64,000 bases of DNA from Chloroflexota bacterium (GCA_034717495.1 JAYELL010000084.1:2761-66760); one strand, 5' to 3'. Numbered from the stretch's first letter, positions 18,606-28,666 are shown. Numbers and translations: made by a program. Notes: generated by a model from the sequence alone, not told the origin.

Positions 18606-19566
18606 TGTGTTGCCACTGCCGGGTCAATCCCTCTTCCAGGCTGAGTTGGGCCTGAAAGCCCAGGTGTTGCCTGGCCTGGGCTGTGTCGGCCCACGTATCC
18701 CGCACGTCCCCGGGCTGGTGGGCCAGGTAGCGCACATGTAACTCCTGACCGGTGATCTGGGCCACCAGGGATAAGACCTCGCGGATAGATGCCCGCGAAC
18801 CGCCGGCAATGTTGAAGCGCCGGCCCCGTCCGTCAGCAGAATCACGCCCGGAGTGAAACAAGTCTGCGGCCAGCCGAAATGCCCTGACGACGTCGCCGAC
18901 ATAGGTGAAGTCGCGGGTCTGGGTGCCATCGCCGTAAATGGTGATCTCCTGCCCAACCCTTTGAGCAGTAAGGAAGCGCTGGAAGGCCATATCGGGACGC
19001 TGGCGAGGTCCATAGACCGTAAACAGGCGTAGCGAGACGGTGGGCAGACCGTGGACCGCCGAATAGAGTCCACACAGGTGCTCAGCCGCCAACTTGGTGA
19101 CCCCATAGGGACTCACCGGCGCAGGCACCATATCCTCCTGCAACGGCATCGTGGGAAGGTTGCCGTAAAGAGACGAAGAAGAGGCGTAAACCACAGGGAC
19201 GCCACCTGCCTCAAGGGAACTCTCGAGCAGGCGCTGAGTTGCCAGGATGTTGTTACGTGCGTAGACCTCAAACTGTTGGCCCCAACTTCCCCGGACCCCT
19301 GGCTGCCCCGCCAGATGATAGACCAGATTTACTTCCTTGAAAATGGCAGGCAGATCGGCCTGCAACAGATCGGCCTCGATGAAACGAAAACGGGGTGACG
19401 CCAGGGCGTCCGCCAGGTTGGCCCCCTTGACCTTTCGATCATAATAATCGGTAAAGCTGTCCAGGCCGATGACCTGATGCCCATCTGCGAGCAAGGCGTC
19501 ACAGAGATTGGAGCCGATAAAGCCGGCCGCACCGGTCACCAAAACCGGTTGATTGATTTCGTCCAT
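18517..19566 (-). CDS. NAD-dependent sugar-nucleotide epimerase/dehydratase (SDR family)
   Basis: The extended-SDR fold is clear: GAAGFIG nucleotide loop near the N-terminus, a YASSSSLYG segment with the catalytic Ser, then the SPYGVTKLAAE motif holding the catalytic Tyr-x3-Lys. Together with DSFTDYYDR after the second strand this resembles UDP-glucose or UDP-glucuronate 4-epimerases, but the exact substrate is open. I prefer the ATG at 19566 (AGGGA ten bases upstream); the ATG at 19587 would add seven residues. The gene converges on the ArnT-like gene with an 89-bp overlap of coding sequence. It likely supplies nucleotide sugars for the surrounding glycan cluster. Confidence 0.85.
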   Translation of the reverse strand: MDEINQPVLVTGAAGFIGSNLCDALLADGHQVIGLDSFTDYYDRKVKGANLADALASPRFRFIEADLLQADLPAIFKEVNLVYHLAGQPGVRGSWGQQFEVYARNNILATQRLLESSLEAGGVPVVYASSSSLYGNLPTMPLQEDMVPAPVSPYGVTKLAAEHLCGLYSAVHGLPTVSLRLFTVYGPRQRPDMAFQRFLTAQRVGQEITIYGDGTQTRDFTYVGDVVRAFRLAADLFHSGRDSADGRGRRFNIAGGSRASIREVLSLVAQITGQELHVRYLAHQPGDVRDTWADTAQARQHLGFQAQLSLEEGLTRQWQHIRSQVEAAPNPPCQPLPAEGEHRLPDQLP

Positions 19567-19625
19567 TGTCAAAGATTCCCTATCCATATTTCAGATTTGA
19601 TCTCCCTTTCGAACCTGGACAAGCC

Positions 19626-19690
19626 AGATAAACGCTGATTACGCAGACCTCCGGTGCTGATCTTATCCGATGTCTGATCAGCGTTTATCT
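19626..19690. repeat. Palindromic intergenic repeat
   Basis: AGATAAACGCTGA at 19626-19638 is a perfect inverted match to TCAGCGTTTATCT at 19678-19690, separated by 39 bases. The arms continue with related words (TTACGCAG and TGCGTTGAT). It sits between the epimerase and GT2 genes. From general experience, very similar AAACGCTGATTACGCAG words are dispersed in many environmental bacterial genomes. Confidence 0.5.
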
Positions 19691-19747
19691 GCGTTGATCC
19701 CTTCGGCTACGCTCAGGACAGCGCAGCGGTCATGCTTTTTTTTCAGG

Positions 19748-20713
19748 TTACGTCGAGGCCTCGGGCTCCGGTCCCAGGCGCTCGCGAACAACGTAGATAG
19801 GTTTGTCCTGGGACTCGAAGTAGGTGCGCGTGATCATCTCGGCCAACAGCCCCATGCTGACCATCTGCACACCCAGGATCACCAACATTACCGCCAGTAG
19901 CAGGAGGGGACGGTCGCCAATGTCCTGCTCCAGTGCAAACTTGGCGAATGTCAGGTACAGCCCTATCAGAAACCCCAGACCGAAGGATATCAAGCCCAGG
20001 CCGCCAAAAACATGCAACGGCCTGGTGGAGTAACCCAGGAAGAAGCGCACAGCGATCAGGTCGAGGAAGACCCGAAAGGTACGGCTGATACCGTACTTGC
20101 TTGTCCCGTGAAGCCGGGCGCGGTCGTTCACCGGTACTTCGGCCACCACCACGCCCATCCAACTGGCCAGCGCCGGGATAAAACGGTGCAATTCGCCGTA
20201 CAGGTTGATGCCCTTGACTACCTCGTTGCTGTAAGCCTTCAGGGAGCAGCCGTAGTCGTGCAAAACGACGTCCGTTGCATCGGAGATCATCCGGTTTGCG
20301 ATGATGGAAGGCAGGCGGCGGGTCAGAAAGGGTTCTTTTCGGTCAACGCGCCAACCGCTGACGATATCATAGCCTTCAGCCATCTTGTCCAGCAGCTTGG
20401 AAATGTCTTGTGGATCGTTCTGAAGATCGGCATCGCTGGTGATGACGATGTCCCCTCGCGCGGCGTCGAAACCGGCAGCGAAACCGGCTGATTGTCCAAA
20501 ATTGCGGCGAAAGCGTATGATTTGCCAGCGAGGATCGCGCTCATGAATATCCCGTAGCAGCGAAAAACTGTTGTCAGTGCTGCCATCATCGATCACGATC
20601 ACCTCGTAGGGCCGGCCGATTTGGGTCAAGGCCGCGGTCAACTCGTCATACAGAGGCTGGACATTATCCGCTTCATTGTAAAGGGGAATTACGATTGAGA
20701 GTTCCGGATTCAT
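19748..20713 (-). CDS. GT2 family polyprenyl-phosphate glycosyltransferase (DPM1/GtrB-like)
   Basis: The 321-residue protein begins with SIVIPLYNEADN and has the GT2 motifs DDGSTDNS, SDADLQNDP (the DxD metal site) and a later RRLPS/ANRM region. Two hydrophobic helices near the C-terminus (about 230-255 and 265-290) anchor it. This layout matches enzymes that charge undecaprenyl phosphate with glucose or mannose on the cytoplasmic face, providing donors for GT-C enzymes such as those at 16503 and 26084. It lies 8 bp after the flippase-like gene, in an operon with it. Confidence 0.88.
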   Translation of the reverse strand: MNPELSIVIPLYNEADNVQPLYDELTAALTQIGRPYEVIVIDDGSTDNSFSLLRDIHERDPRWQIIRFRRNFGQSAGFAAGFDAARGDIVITSDADLQNDPQDISKLLDKMAEGYDIVSGWRVDRKEPFLTRRLPSIIANRMISDATDVVLHDYGCSLKAYSNEVVKGINLYGELHRFIPALASWMGVVVAEVPVNDRARLHGTSKYGISRTFRVFLDLIAVRFFLGYSTRPLHVFGGLGLISFGLGFLIGLYLTFAKFALEQDIGDRPLLLLAVMLVILGVQMVSMGLLAEMITRTYFESQDKPIYVVRERLGPEPEAST

Positions 20714-20721
20714 CTTGTTTT

Positions 20722-21699
20722 TTACGTCGTTCCTCGAACCCGCCGCAGTCCTTGGGTCAGGTAGAGAATCCCGCCTATCAACCCGGTGCCTACGGTGATG
20801 ACGTAGACGCCCAGGGAAAGGGCCAGGGCACTCGATTTGGGTACGCCGATACTGCTAAGCAAGGCAACATAGGTCAACTCGCGCACGCCAAGGCCACCAA
20901 ATGCTGGCAGCAACAGCGCTACGGAGGTCAACGGCACAAAAACCAGGTAGGCCGTCAGCGACAGATGCAGGTCCAATCCCTGCGCGATGGCCATGTTCCA
21001 GCCGATCAGAAGCAGGTTAAAAACCAGGGAAATCAGCAGGACCTTAGCAATGCCGGCCGGCGTGTAGTGCGTCAGGGCAGAGGAGATGGTCGGAAGCCCC
21101 GACTTTTGTACGACCCGACCAAAGAGATCCTCTCGCTCCTGCCAACGCTGCCACCAGGGGCGAGTTAGAGCCCAGGCTGCCACCAGGCCGCCGAAAAACA
21201 GGGTGCCAATTACAATCAGTACCTGGGGCGGAGCGACGGCTGGCTGCAACAGACCCGCGGTCAAGCCCATTGCCAGTAACACCATCAACCCCATATAACG
21301 ATCGACCAGCACGCTGTTCAATACCGGTCCGGGCTGGTGGGTATCCTGGGAAAGCTCCACAACCCGCACTGCGTCTCCCCCGAAGCCGGTCGGCAAGATG
21401 ACGTTGAAGAATCCTCCCACGAAATACCACATCGTCAACTCATTGAGAGGGCGGTGTACCCCCAGATCGTTCAACAGGACCTGCCATCGGGCGGCTCGAA
21501 CGACGACACCCAACAGAAACAGCGCGAATGCGACGCCGAGCCATGCCAGATCCATGCGGGATAACGCATCTTTTAACTCGTGCCACCCAATCTGGCGCAG
21601 GACAATAGTCAGGAAAGCAATGCTGATCGCCACCTGAACGACGCCACGGATGTGTTTTCGACTAATGGGCAGGCGCCCCGGCTTATCATCGGGAGTCAT
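20722..21699 (-). CDS. Flippase-like membrane protein (LPG synthase TM domain / UPF0104 family)
   Basis: The 325-residue protein has about eight membrane helices and the family signatures RAARWQVLL and NVILPTGFGGDAVRV, as in YbhN, AglD and the membrane half of MprF. Proteins of this family next to DPM-type transferases are thought to help move lipid-linked sugars across the membrane; that role is inferred. The annotated start is the ATG at 21699; the only longer option is a TTG at 21717. It shares an operon with the GT2 gene, its next neighbour. Confidence 0.85.
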   Translation of the reverse strand: MTPDDKPGRLPISRKHIRGVVQVAISIAFLTIVLRQIGWHELKDALSRMDLAWLGVAFALFLLGVVVRAARWQVLLNDLGVHRPLNELTMWYFVGGFFNVILPTGFGGDAVRVVELSQDTHQPGPVLNSVLVDRYMGLMVLLAMGLTAGLLQPAVAPPQVLIVIGTLFFGGLVAAWALTRPWWQRWQEREDLFGRVVQKSGLPTISSALTHYTPAGIAKVLLISLVFNLLLIGWNMAIAQGLDLHLSLTAYLVFVPLTSVALLLPAFGGLGVRELTYVALLSSIGVPKSSALALSLGVYVITVGTGLIGGILYLTQGLRRVRGTT

Positions 21700-21776
21700 G
21701 CTTGTAGTGTACTGCAAAGTGAAGAGGAATACCAGAATCCACCGAAGCGCGGAAGGTGCCTCACAACTTGCACAGC

Positions 21777-24302
21777 TTAAAAGAGCCCATCCAGACCAAG
21801 AACCGGCAGTAACAGAGCATCGGACCCATCATCCAACAGCAGCCGTTCCCCGGTGGAGGGCCGATAGAGGCCCAAATGAATTGTGTAATCACCAGAAGGA
21901 GCGTCGGGCGGGATCGACAGGCGATGTCTGTCAGGGACGATGTCAGCAACCCGCCACCGAGAGGTGGGATAGCCGGCCATGTCTGGTGGGGCATCATGCT
22001 GCCCCACCAACCTGCCCTGGTCGTCGACCACGTGAACGAAGACGGTGTAATCGGTATCGATCTCTTGCTGAGTTCGCCAGTAAAGGGTAACCTCCAGACC
22101 TTCGCCTGAACGTATCCTGCGCGGGCTGATGTCGTATCCGAGCAACTGTATTCCGTTGATCCAATCACGCTCGGTGGAGTAAATACCTCGGGGCAGCTCG
22201 AATTCGCTCGCTGGCTCAATGGGCACAGGCATTTCACCGACATCAGTTCGAAAGCTCATCAATTCCACCAGAGTATCTTCGTCGGCAAGCCGGTAACGGG
22301 CGGTGGGTTCGTCAAGGATCTCCGCTTTCAGACGCGCACTCACATCCCATGCTTCCTTATCCGTTAAGACAGCCACAGCCACGCTGTATTCGTCGTATTG
22401 TGCCGTCCACCAGGGCATGTTCCGCATCGGTACGGTGACTGTATCGGTTACCGGCCATCTCGATGTAGGATACCAGAACTGGAGGCCTGGTTCCCAACGA
22501 TAATCAGGTCCGCCCACGACCTCCCCGTTCGCATCCAGCAGGTAGAGCGCGATTTGATAGTTCTCCTCCAACGGTTCCAGCGTTTGCCAATAGAGATCGA
22601 ACTGGAGCGGGGTCTGGGGCATCTCAGTACGCCGAGCGGCACTGACATCGAATCCGATCAGGCGCAACACATCGCCGAAGACGATGTCTACAGGATACTC
22701 AGGCTGCACCTGGGGGTTCCCCCGGTCATCCAACGGGATCCGGGCGAAGCCAAAGAAGTCATCGGTCAGGTTGAGATCGGAAGATTTCCCTCTTTCCAGT
22801 AACAAATACCCATCCTCCGCATGCACCAGACCGAACTCATCGCCGTTGAGAATCTTTCTGGTTATTCCATACAGGCCTCCGCCAACATTTTCGAAGTCGG
22901 CCAGATCCACAAATATGACATCGGCACCGTCGATGTAAGGATAACGAAACAGGGTTTCACGGCCGCTCACCTGAGGATTCAAATAGCGCTCGGCCGACAC
23001 CGCTACATCGACCGGTATCTCATTAGCAATCCTGTTGCCCAATCGATCGTGCTCGGTAACCTGATAGGGTTCAAACGCCCGAGCCAACGGTGTATAGCCG
23101 TGATAATATTGGTAATAGGCCGTCGATACCAACACGACAAAGACCAAGAGCAACGCCACTGAGCGCTTTGAAAGTCTTGACCGTTTTGCCGCCATCCCCG
23201 CCAGCCAGGCAGTTCCCAAAATAGCTGAAATCATCACACCGGGCACCAGAGGGGCCGTGTAGTGATACTTTTGCACGAAATGCATCGGCTCGTGGTCGCT
23301 CAACAGGTTGATCGCCAGGTCGGGAAAGGAAAAGGCCATGGTCAGGGGGTTAAGGAAGGAAAGAAAGGCAACCGGCGTGTAGAGATCGATCAGGTAGTCG
23401 ATGTTGCGTGCGGAAAACGCCTTTGCCAGGAGCCCCTCAATTGAACCTGACCCAGCTGCTTCGCTCGGGGTATCGCTGATCAAGTGTTGAAAGTAACTCA
23501 GATAGGGTGAACCACCTCCTTCAAATGAAGGAATGATCACGAAGACTGCCGCGAAAAACCAGATGATTGCCACCATCGATAGGGCCAGGCCATGGCGCGC
23601 CGCGAGCATCGCAAGAAACGACCGCTGGGAGGATTCGGAATCAATTTGAGCGGAGGATCCAGAAAGACTGCTTTGCCGCATGCCCTGGATGATGAAAAAG
23701 AGGCCAATTACAAAGACTGTGAGGGGAATCTCCTCCTTGGTGGCCATGGCGAGTATGGCGAACACCCATAACAGCCACCAACGGCCCGCCTGGCCGTAAT
23801 AGAAGGCAAAGAGCAGCAGTGGAGCAGCCAATGCCACGGCATGGAATTCCCAGAGATTGGCTGCCTGCAGTCCGGGAAAGAGCAGATAGACGGCCGCAAA
23901 GGCGATGCCAGCGACCCGGCTTTCGAGATGATCACGGGCAAGCCAATAGACAGGCCAGGCCCCCAGGGCAAGGATCACCGTCTGAAGAACCAGCAGGGTC
24001 TCCGGCTTCTGCCACAGTGCATAGATGGGCGCAATGAGGAAGTAGATCGGCTCGACATGCATAGCGAGCCGACTGTCAGTAGCCAGAGACAGTTCAACGC
24101 CCCGCCAGTTGGTGAAAAAAAGTGGACGACCACGCACCGTGTTCCAGAAAGCCTGGTTCACATTTCCCAGATCGTAGGCCTGACTGTGATGCGACTGATG
24201 TCGGGTTACCGACAACCAGATGAACAATGCGCTATAAGTCAGAATCAGCAACCACACTACAGCACGGGCCACTGCGGGATCGACCTCAAAACGGCGCTTC
24301 AT
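21777..24302 (-). CDS. DUF2079 membrane protein with two C-terminal beta modules
   Basis: The N-terminal 430 residues of this 841-residue protein form a polytopic membrane domain. The opening (YDLGNVNQAFWNTVRGRPLF, then HVEPIYFLIAPIYALW) is characteristic of DUF2079, a GT-C-like family. After the last helix come an intermediate soluble region (ERYLNPQ...YIDGADVIFVD) and two similar beta-rich modules beginning near IVFGDVLRLIGFDVS (about residue 565) and WINGIQLLGYDIS (about residue 715). Each has LxxxLYWxT and, near its end, a TSRWPV or TSRWRV element followed by a strand. The modules resemble those in the ArnT-like proteins nearby. Biochemical activity is unknown; glycan transfer is a family-based guess. 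Confidence 0.78.
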   Translation of the reverse strand: MKRRFEVDPAVARAVVWLLILTYSALFIWLSVTRHQSHHSQAYDLGNVNQAFWNTVRGRPLFFTNWRGVELSLATDSRLAMHVEPIYFLIAPIYALWQKPETLLVLQTVILALGAWPVYWLARDHLESRVAGIAFAAVYLLFPGLQAANLWEFHAVALAAPLLLFAFYYGQAGRWWLLWVFAILAMATKEEIPLTVFVIGLFFIIQGMRQSSLSGSSAQIDSESSQRSFLAMLAARHGLALSMVAIIWFFAAVFVIIPSFEGGGSPYLSYFQHLISDTPSEAAGSGSIEGLLAKAFSARNIDYLIDLYTPVAFLSFLNPLTMAFSFPDLAINLLSDHEPMHFVQKYHYTAPLVPGVMISAILGTAWLAGMAAKRSRLSKRSVALLLVFVVLVSTAYYQYYHGYTPLARAFEPYQVTEHDRLGNRIANEIPVDVAVSAERYLNPQVSGRETLFRYPYIDGADVIFVDLADFENVGGGLYGITRKILNGDEFGLVHAEDGYLLLERGKSSDLNLTDDFFGFARIPLDDRGNPQVQPEYPVDIVFGDVLRLIGFDVSAARRTEMPQTPLQFDLYWQTLEPLEENYQIALYLLDANGEVVGGPDYRWEPGLQFWYPTSRWPVTDTVTVPMRNMPWWTAQYDEYSVAVAVLTDKEAWDVSARLKAEILDEPTARYRLADEDTLVELMSFRTDVGEMPVPIEPASEFELPRGIYSTERDWINGIQLLGYDISPRRIRSGEGLEVTLYWRTQQEIDTDYTVFVHVVDDQGRLVGQHDAPPDMAGYPTSRWRVADIVPDRHRLSIPPDAPSGDYTIHLGLYRPSTGERLLLDDGSDALLLPVLGLDGLF

Positions 24303-24349
24303 CCTGTTTGCTTCAATCCTCTCCGGTCATCATTCTACCCTGACCGGAC

Positions 24350-25957
24350 CTATTGCTCGGTTCCCTCAACAAGGGCAACACGATAGTGCTCATCCCGAAA
24401 CAGTTCAATCAGACCGGGACATCCGTCCGGGACCTGGCTATGTTCAAGAACCACATGGGTGATCCCGTGGCGCCCGGCCAGATCACCAAGCTTTTCGCAA
24501 CTCGGCTGCTGGTAGAAGTCGTCGGCGGAAACAATCCGCTTCTGCCATTCGACAACTTCTACATCCTTGTAGGGATGGGATTTCCAGGTAATGAACTGAG
24601 GCGCTCCGGTCTCCAGCCGGAACTCCATGATATTCGTTGGGGTCAGGTAAAGCTGACCCGGGGCCCTCGTGCTATGCACGTATTCCAACATGGGGATTCG
24701 AACATTCGCGCGGCGCTCCTGGAAACCGTCGCGCGTGGCCACGCTGCCCCGGTACACCAGCAAAACCAGCCACAGCAAGCTAAGCGCGATGATTATCCAC
24801 TCAAAACGTGCCACGAACCTCGGAAAGCGCTGGAAGAGGATAGCTATCAACCACGCCACGATCATCGCACTGGAGAGAGGTACCAACAGGGCCGAGATTC
24901 GCCAGGGAGCGATGAAGGCCAGGCTATCGCTTCCGGTCAACACCTGCGCCACCGTGCCCAGAACGGCAACCGAAGAGGCCAGCAGCATGATGGGAAAAAG
25001 ACGAGAGCGACGCACCAGCACCAATGCAACGACCACGACAGCCAATTTGACCAGCACGGTATTGTCGAACCAAATGGCTGGCAGGGAATGATGAGGGATG
25101 CGGAAGTTGACGATGATGTCCTGGGCCTGCTGCCACACCTTCGGAGACGTCGGCGCGAAGAGCACACTGCTGTAGATCACGGCGGGTGCCACCACCGCCA
25201 GAGAGAGCAGGCCAGTGATCAAGGCGGGGCGTATTGCATTCCGCAGCCCGCGCCCCGCACGCCAGCCATCAACCAGGATGATGAGCATATAAGAGAGGGT
25301 CAGCGTCGCCGATGTGGGGAGATATGCTGAATGAAACACGCTCGCCAGGGCTGCCAGCACGACTGCCCAATAGCTGCGGCCAATCAGAAAGAGATAGATA
25401 GAGGCGACAAGCAATACCCCAAAGGTACTGGGCTGAAAAATGGGATTTAACAGATATTGGCCGGCTACTCCCGCGTGCAGAAGCCATCCCAAGGTAGCAT
25501 CCTTTACCTCAGTGATATCCAGTACCTCATAGGAAAAGGGAGGCAGCAGCCTGGCATGCAGGGCAATGATCACGACAGCGAAGAGGATCAACCCGGCACG
25601 CGTCTGCTTCAACGGGAAGACCTCGCCAGCGATGCCGGCGATGCTGGCCAGGTAGACACCCAGAAGCAGCGCGTGGTAGAGGTAAAAAATGAAGAGAGGC
25701 AGGATGCTACTGGTCAGACGCACCAACCAGCTGAATGCTGGAAGGGGATCCAGGGTGTTGGCCAGCCAATCCTCACCCAGGTAACCGAAGCCTGCGCCGG
25801 CCAAACCGTGAAGGAACTTGGTGTTCTGGTTTCCAGAAAAGAGGGGCCATTGGGTATAGGCAAGGCCGAAAGCTGCTGCCCAGAAGAGAAAAAGGACAAG
25901 CAGCGGCAACCAGCGCCTGTTGAAATCCAAAGTCTTCTCGTTTTTTTCGTTCGTCAT
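24350..25957 (-). CDS. Polytopic membrane protein of unknown function in the glycan cluster
   Basis: The 535-residue protein has about ten hydrophobic helices, an early conserved-looking segment GFGYLGEDWLANTLDPLPAF in its first external loop, and a C-terminal soluble tail (about 420-535) containing YLTPTNIMEFRLETGA. The acidic loop (Glu-Asp before Trp-Leu) is reminiscent of GT-C enzymes, and I have a vague recollection of a DUF6798-type family, which I cannot confirm. It lies 47 bp upstream of the DUF2079 gene in the same direction, so a shared role in surface glycans is likely but not shown. Confidence 0.65.
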   Translation of the reverse strand: MTNEKNEKTLDFNRRWLPLLVLFLFWAAAFGLAYTQWPLFSGNQNTKFLHGLAGAGFGYLGEDWLANTLDPLPAFSWLVRLTSSILPLFIFYLYHALLLGVYLASIAGIAGEVFPLKQTRAGLILFAVVIIALHARLLPPFSYEVLDITEVKDATLGWLLHAGVAGQYLLNPIFQPSTFGVLLVASIYLFLIGRSYWAVVLAALASVFHSAYLPTSATLTLSYMLIILVDGWRAGRGLRNAIRPALITGLLSLAVVAPAVIYSSVLFAPTSPKVWQQAQDIIVNFRIPHHSLPAIWFDNTVLVKLAVVVVALVLVRRSRLFPIMLLASSVAVLGTVAQVLTGSDSLAFIAPWRISALLVPLSSAMIVAWLIAILFQRFPRFVARFEWIIIALSLLWLVLLVYRGSVATRDGFQERRANVRIPMLEYVHSTRAPGQLYLTPTNIMEFRLETGAPQFITWKSHPYKDVEVVEWQKRIVSADDFYQQPSCEKLGDLAGRHGITHVVLEHSQVPDGCPGLIELFRDEHYRVALVEGTEQ

Positions 25958-26083
25958 GTCACATCATGGTGTCGACAGGCTCAAGAGTAGGCCCGGCATC
26001 AAATTGATCCCTGCATCAGCAAGGAGAACTTTGCGGCCTATCATCATTCCTCAGACCTTCGAGTCATCATATCGTATGCGTCC

Positions 26084-28609
26084 TTATTCGCCCAGACTCG
26101 CCAGAAGAAGGCGCTCGTCGGGCACCAGCTGGCCTGCCACACTGAGGGGAAGCCGCTGACCATCGGGCAGGTAGGCGCCGACGAAGACGCGGTAGACAGA
26201 AGATGTCTCATCGCCCGGAAGAAGGGGAAGTCGTATCCTGTGCCGAAGAAGCGTATCGGTCGGCCAAACAGCTTCAACCTGATTGGGCATGGCGCCCAGT
26301 ATGCCGTCCCGCTGGGACACAATCGTATCGTTTTCATCCACCACGTGCACAAAATACTTGATGCCCTCGGGCGGCGACCCCAGGTTCTGCCAGAGCAGTT
26401 CCAGATCGAAATGATCTCCCTCAACATCCATGCGATGGCCCAGGAATCGCACAGCATCGCCGAAGAGAATCGTTTCGCCCGGGGGATCGATCTCCAGGTC
26501 GGTGACTTGATGCCGGCGGGCAGGCAGAATGTCAACCGTGTCAAGCGCAAAGGGCTCTCCCGCCACAGGCGCTATCTCCAACCGATACCTGCCAGCCAGC
26601 AATCCAACCGGGGGATGAAGCATCAATGTTTGAGCGATCGCCGGTTGTTCCAACCAGCCGCTCACAATGGCACTCTTTTCATCAAGCGCGGGCGCGACAG
26701 CCGTGGCCCAGACATCACCCGCCACATCCTTCATCCAGATCGAGATTGAAGGCAACCCGGCAGCGCCTCGCGACAGATGCCCGGCGTCCCAGAAAAGAGT
26801 CACCGGCAGACCCGATGCCGGATCATGCTCCCCAACGGTCCAGCCGGTGAGGGTCAGGCCAGGTGCCAATTCGCGCACGGTCGTGTGCTCGAATGGTTTG
26901 GGCCAGGAATAGACCTCCGCCAATGGTACGCTTCCGTTTGAGCTGGTCATGATCGGCTTTCCCAACAGCGCCAAAACGCTGCCATCGAGCCTGTCGCGTT
27001 GCATCTGATTGACGTAGGTGACCACGAAATCTACATCTTTGGCGTACAGATCTGCCGCCGTGGGCAGATCGTAGTACGAGTCATAGCTCTCGCCATCGAA
27101 AAAGGCGCCGAACACATTGCGTCCATACCAGGAAGCCACCCGTTTATCTGCAGCGTTATCCTGTTGATTCAGGAAATCGGCCGCCTCCTCCAGGCCCTCG
27201 CCCCAGCCGACCACCATGGTTTTTTCGGCTGTGCGGATACCGCCGACCAGCGGATTGTAAGCAGTCAGGTAAGTGGGCAGATTTACCAGGGCCGACCAGG
27301 CCTGGCCTGCTATCAGAGCGACTCCCAACGCCACCGCCAGCCAACAGTGTCCATTGTTGAAATTGGCTGGTCGGCCCTTCTCACCCGACTTTGTCGGAAA
27401 GAGTCGCATCAGCCAGACAATCGCGGCGGTCCCTCCCCAGGCCGCCAAAATATCCAACGATGGGAAAACGGGCAATAGATAGCGATCGAATTTTTTGTCG
27501 CCAAAGCTAAGTATGGTGCCGAACCAGAGCACATACAGTGCAAGCCCGGCCATTGTGGTCCTCTCGAAACCCTGCATCCCGCGGCTCTGATCGGGGGATA
27601 TGGAATCCGCAGCCTCGCCAGATCCCGGGCGCAACCATCCAATCACGCCCACCACCAGAGCGAGTAGCAGACCAATGGCAGTGACCACAGTTGTTCGCAG
27701 CAAGAGCGCGGCTGGATAGAAAAGATAGCCGGGGTCTGCCACCGGTTGGCCCAACCAGAAGTTCCCCAGTTCGTGGCCAACACCACCATAGGTGGTCATC
27801 AGCGATACCACACGGTCGGTGGTTGCCAGCGGCGCTATCCACAACGATGGCCAACCCGCAATGATGACAAGGAGTGTGGGCAGCCCCACTGCCACCAGGT
27901 CAATAGCAGCCTCGCCCAACCAGGTTGTTGCCGGCTGTTTGGATCGGCTGCGCCAAAAGAGGATCCAACCCAGCATCAGAGGACCCAGCACCAGCGCCGG
28001 TGACTTGGTCAGAATTGCCAATCCCATAGCCAAGCCACTGAACAGGTGATAGCGGCGTTTGCCTGTTCGTGTTGCCACCAGCAGGGCCACCCACGCGATT
28101 GTCATGAAGGTAGTCAACAAGGCATCCATCTGCAGCACCCGGCCGTGGCTCAGAAGAAAAGGGTCAAATACGATGAACGCAGCAGCCAGAATAGCTACCC
28201 ACTCGCGCATGAGCTTGCGCGAAAGCAGATAGATGAGAACAACCCCCAGCGAGGTTAACAGGGCCACCGGCAGGCGTAGCCACGGAAGAAAATCGAGGCG
28301 CACGGGATCGTCCAGCAGCATCTGGGCTGCATCTCGCAAAGTATCCGCTCCGGCTGGCGGGGCAATGAGCCCTTTTGCGACCAGACCAGCCATGCCCGCC
28401 CAACTGGTGGTGACACCAGGATGACCGCTAACGTTGGTCGCGGCCCAATCCTGATCTTCCATAGCCTGGAGAAATATTGCCGAGTGCACAGACCACACCG
28501 ACTCATCCGGGGTCAGAAAACCATCCAGATGGGGCAAGCGCAAAAGAAGGCTGGCGACGAAGATCAGCAGCGCAACAAGTGCCACAGTGATGCGACTCAT
28601 GACACCCAT
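26084..28609 (-). CDS. PMT_2/ArnT-like glycosyltransferase with C-terminal beta module
   Basis: The 841-residue protein has a first membrane helix at about 7-23, then FLTPDESVWS with the acidic pair Asp35-Glu36 expected of GT-C mannosyl- or aminoarabinosyltransferases. About ten further helices run to residue 450. A soluble part follows, with two beta regions: one around LTGWTVGEHD and a last one from ILFGDAVRFLGHRMD (about residue 720), which closely resembles the modules of the DUF2079 protein. It ends near LPDGQRLPLS, a pattern also seen there. It opens the minus-strand glycan operon, divergent from the aldolase gene. Confidence 0.82.
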   Translation of the reverse strand: MGVMSRITVALVALLIFVASLLLRLPHLDGFLTPDESVWSVHSAIFLQAMEDQDWAATNVSGHPGVTTSWAGMAGLVAKGLIAPPAGADTLRDAAQMLLDDPVRLDFLPWLRLPVALLTSLGVVLIYLLSRKLMREWVAILAAAFIVFDPFLLSHGRVLQMDALLTTFMTIAWVALLVATRTGKRRYHLFSGLAMGLAILTKSPALVLGPLMLGWILFWRSRSKQPATTWLGEAAIDLVAVGLPTLLVIIAGWPSLWIAPLATTDRVVSLMTTYGGVGHELGNFWLGQPVADPGYLFYPAALLLRTTVVTAIGLLLALVVGVIGWLRPGSGEAADSISPDQSRGMQGFERTTMAGLALYVLWFGTILSFGDKKFDRYLLPVFPSLDILAAWGGTAAIVWLMRLFPTKSGEKGRPANFNNGHCWLAVALGVALIAGQAWSALVNLPTYLTAYNPLVGGIRTAEKTMVVGWGEGLEEAADFLNQQDNAADKRVASWYGRNVFGAFFDGESYDSYYDLPTAADLYAKDVDFVVTYVNQMQRDRLDGSVLALLGKPIMTSSNGSVPLAEVYSWPKPFEHTTVRELAPGLTLTGWTVGEHDPASGLPVTLFWDAGHLSRGAAGLPSISIWMKDVAGDVWATAVAPALDEKSAIVSGWLEQPAIAQTLMLHPPVGLLAGRYRLEIAPVAGEPFALDTVDILPARRHQVTDLEIDPPGETILFGDAVRFLGHRMDVEGDHFDLELLWQNLGSPPEGIKYFVHVVDENDTIVSQRDGILGAMPNQVEAVWPTDTLLRHRIRLPLLPGDETSSVYRVFVGAYLPDGQRLPLSVAGQLVPDERLLLASLGE

Positions 28610-28666
28610 GATACACGCAACGGACGGAAAGGTGAATTGCGGGGATTAGGCTCGGAGAAAATGGAT

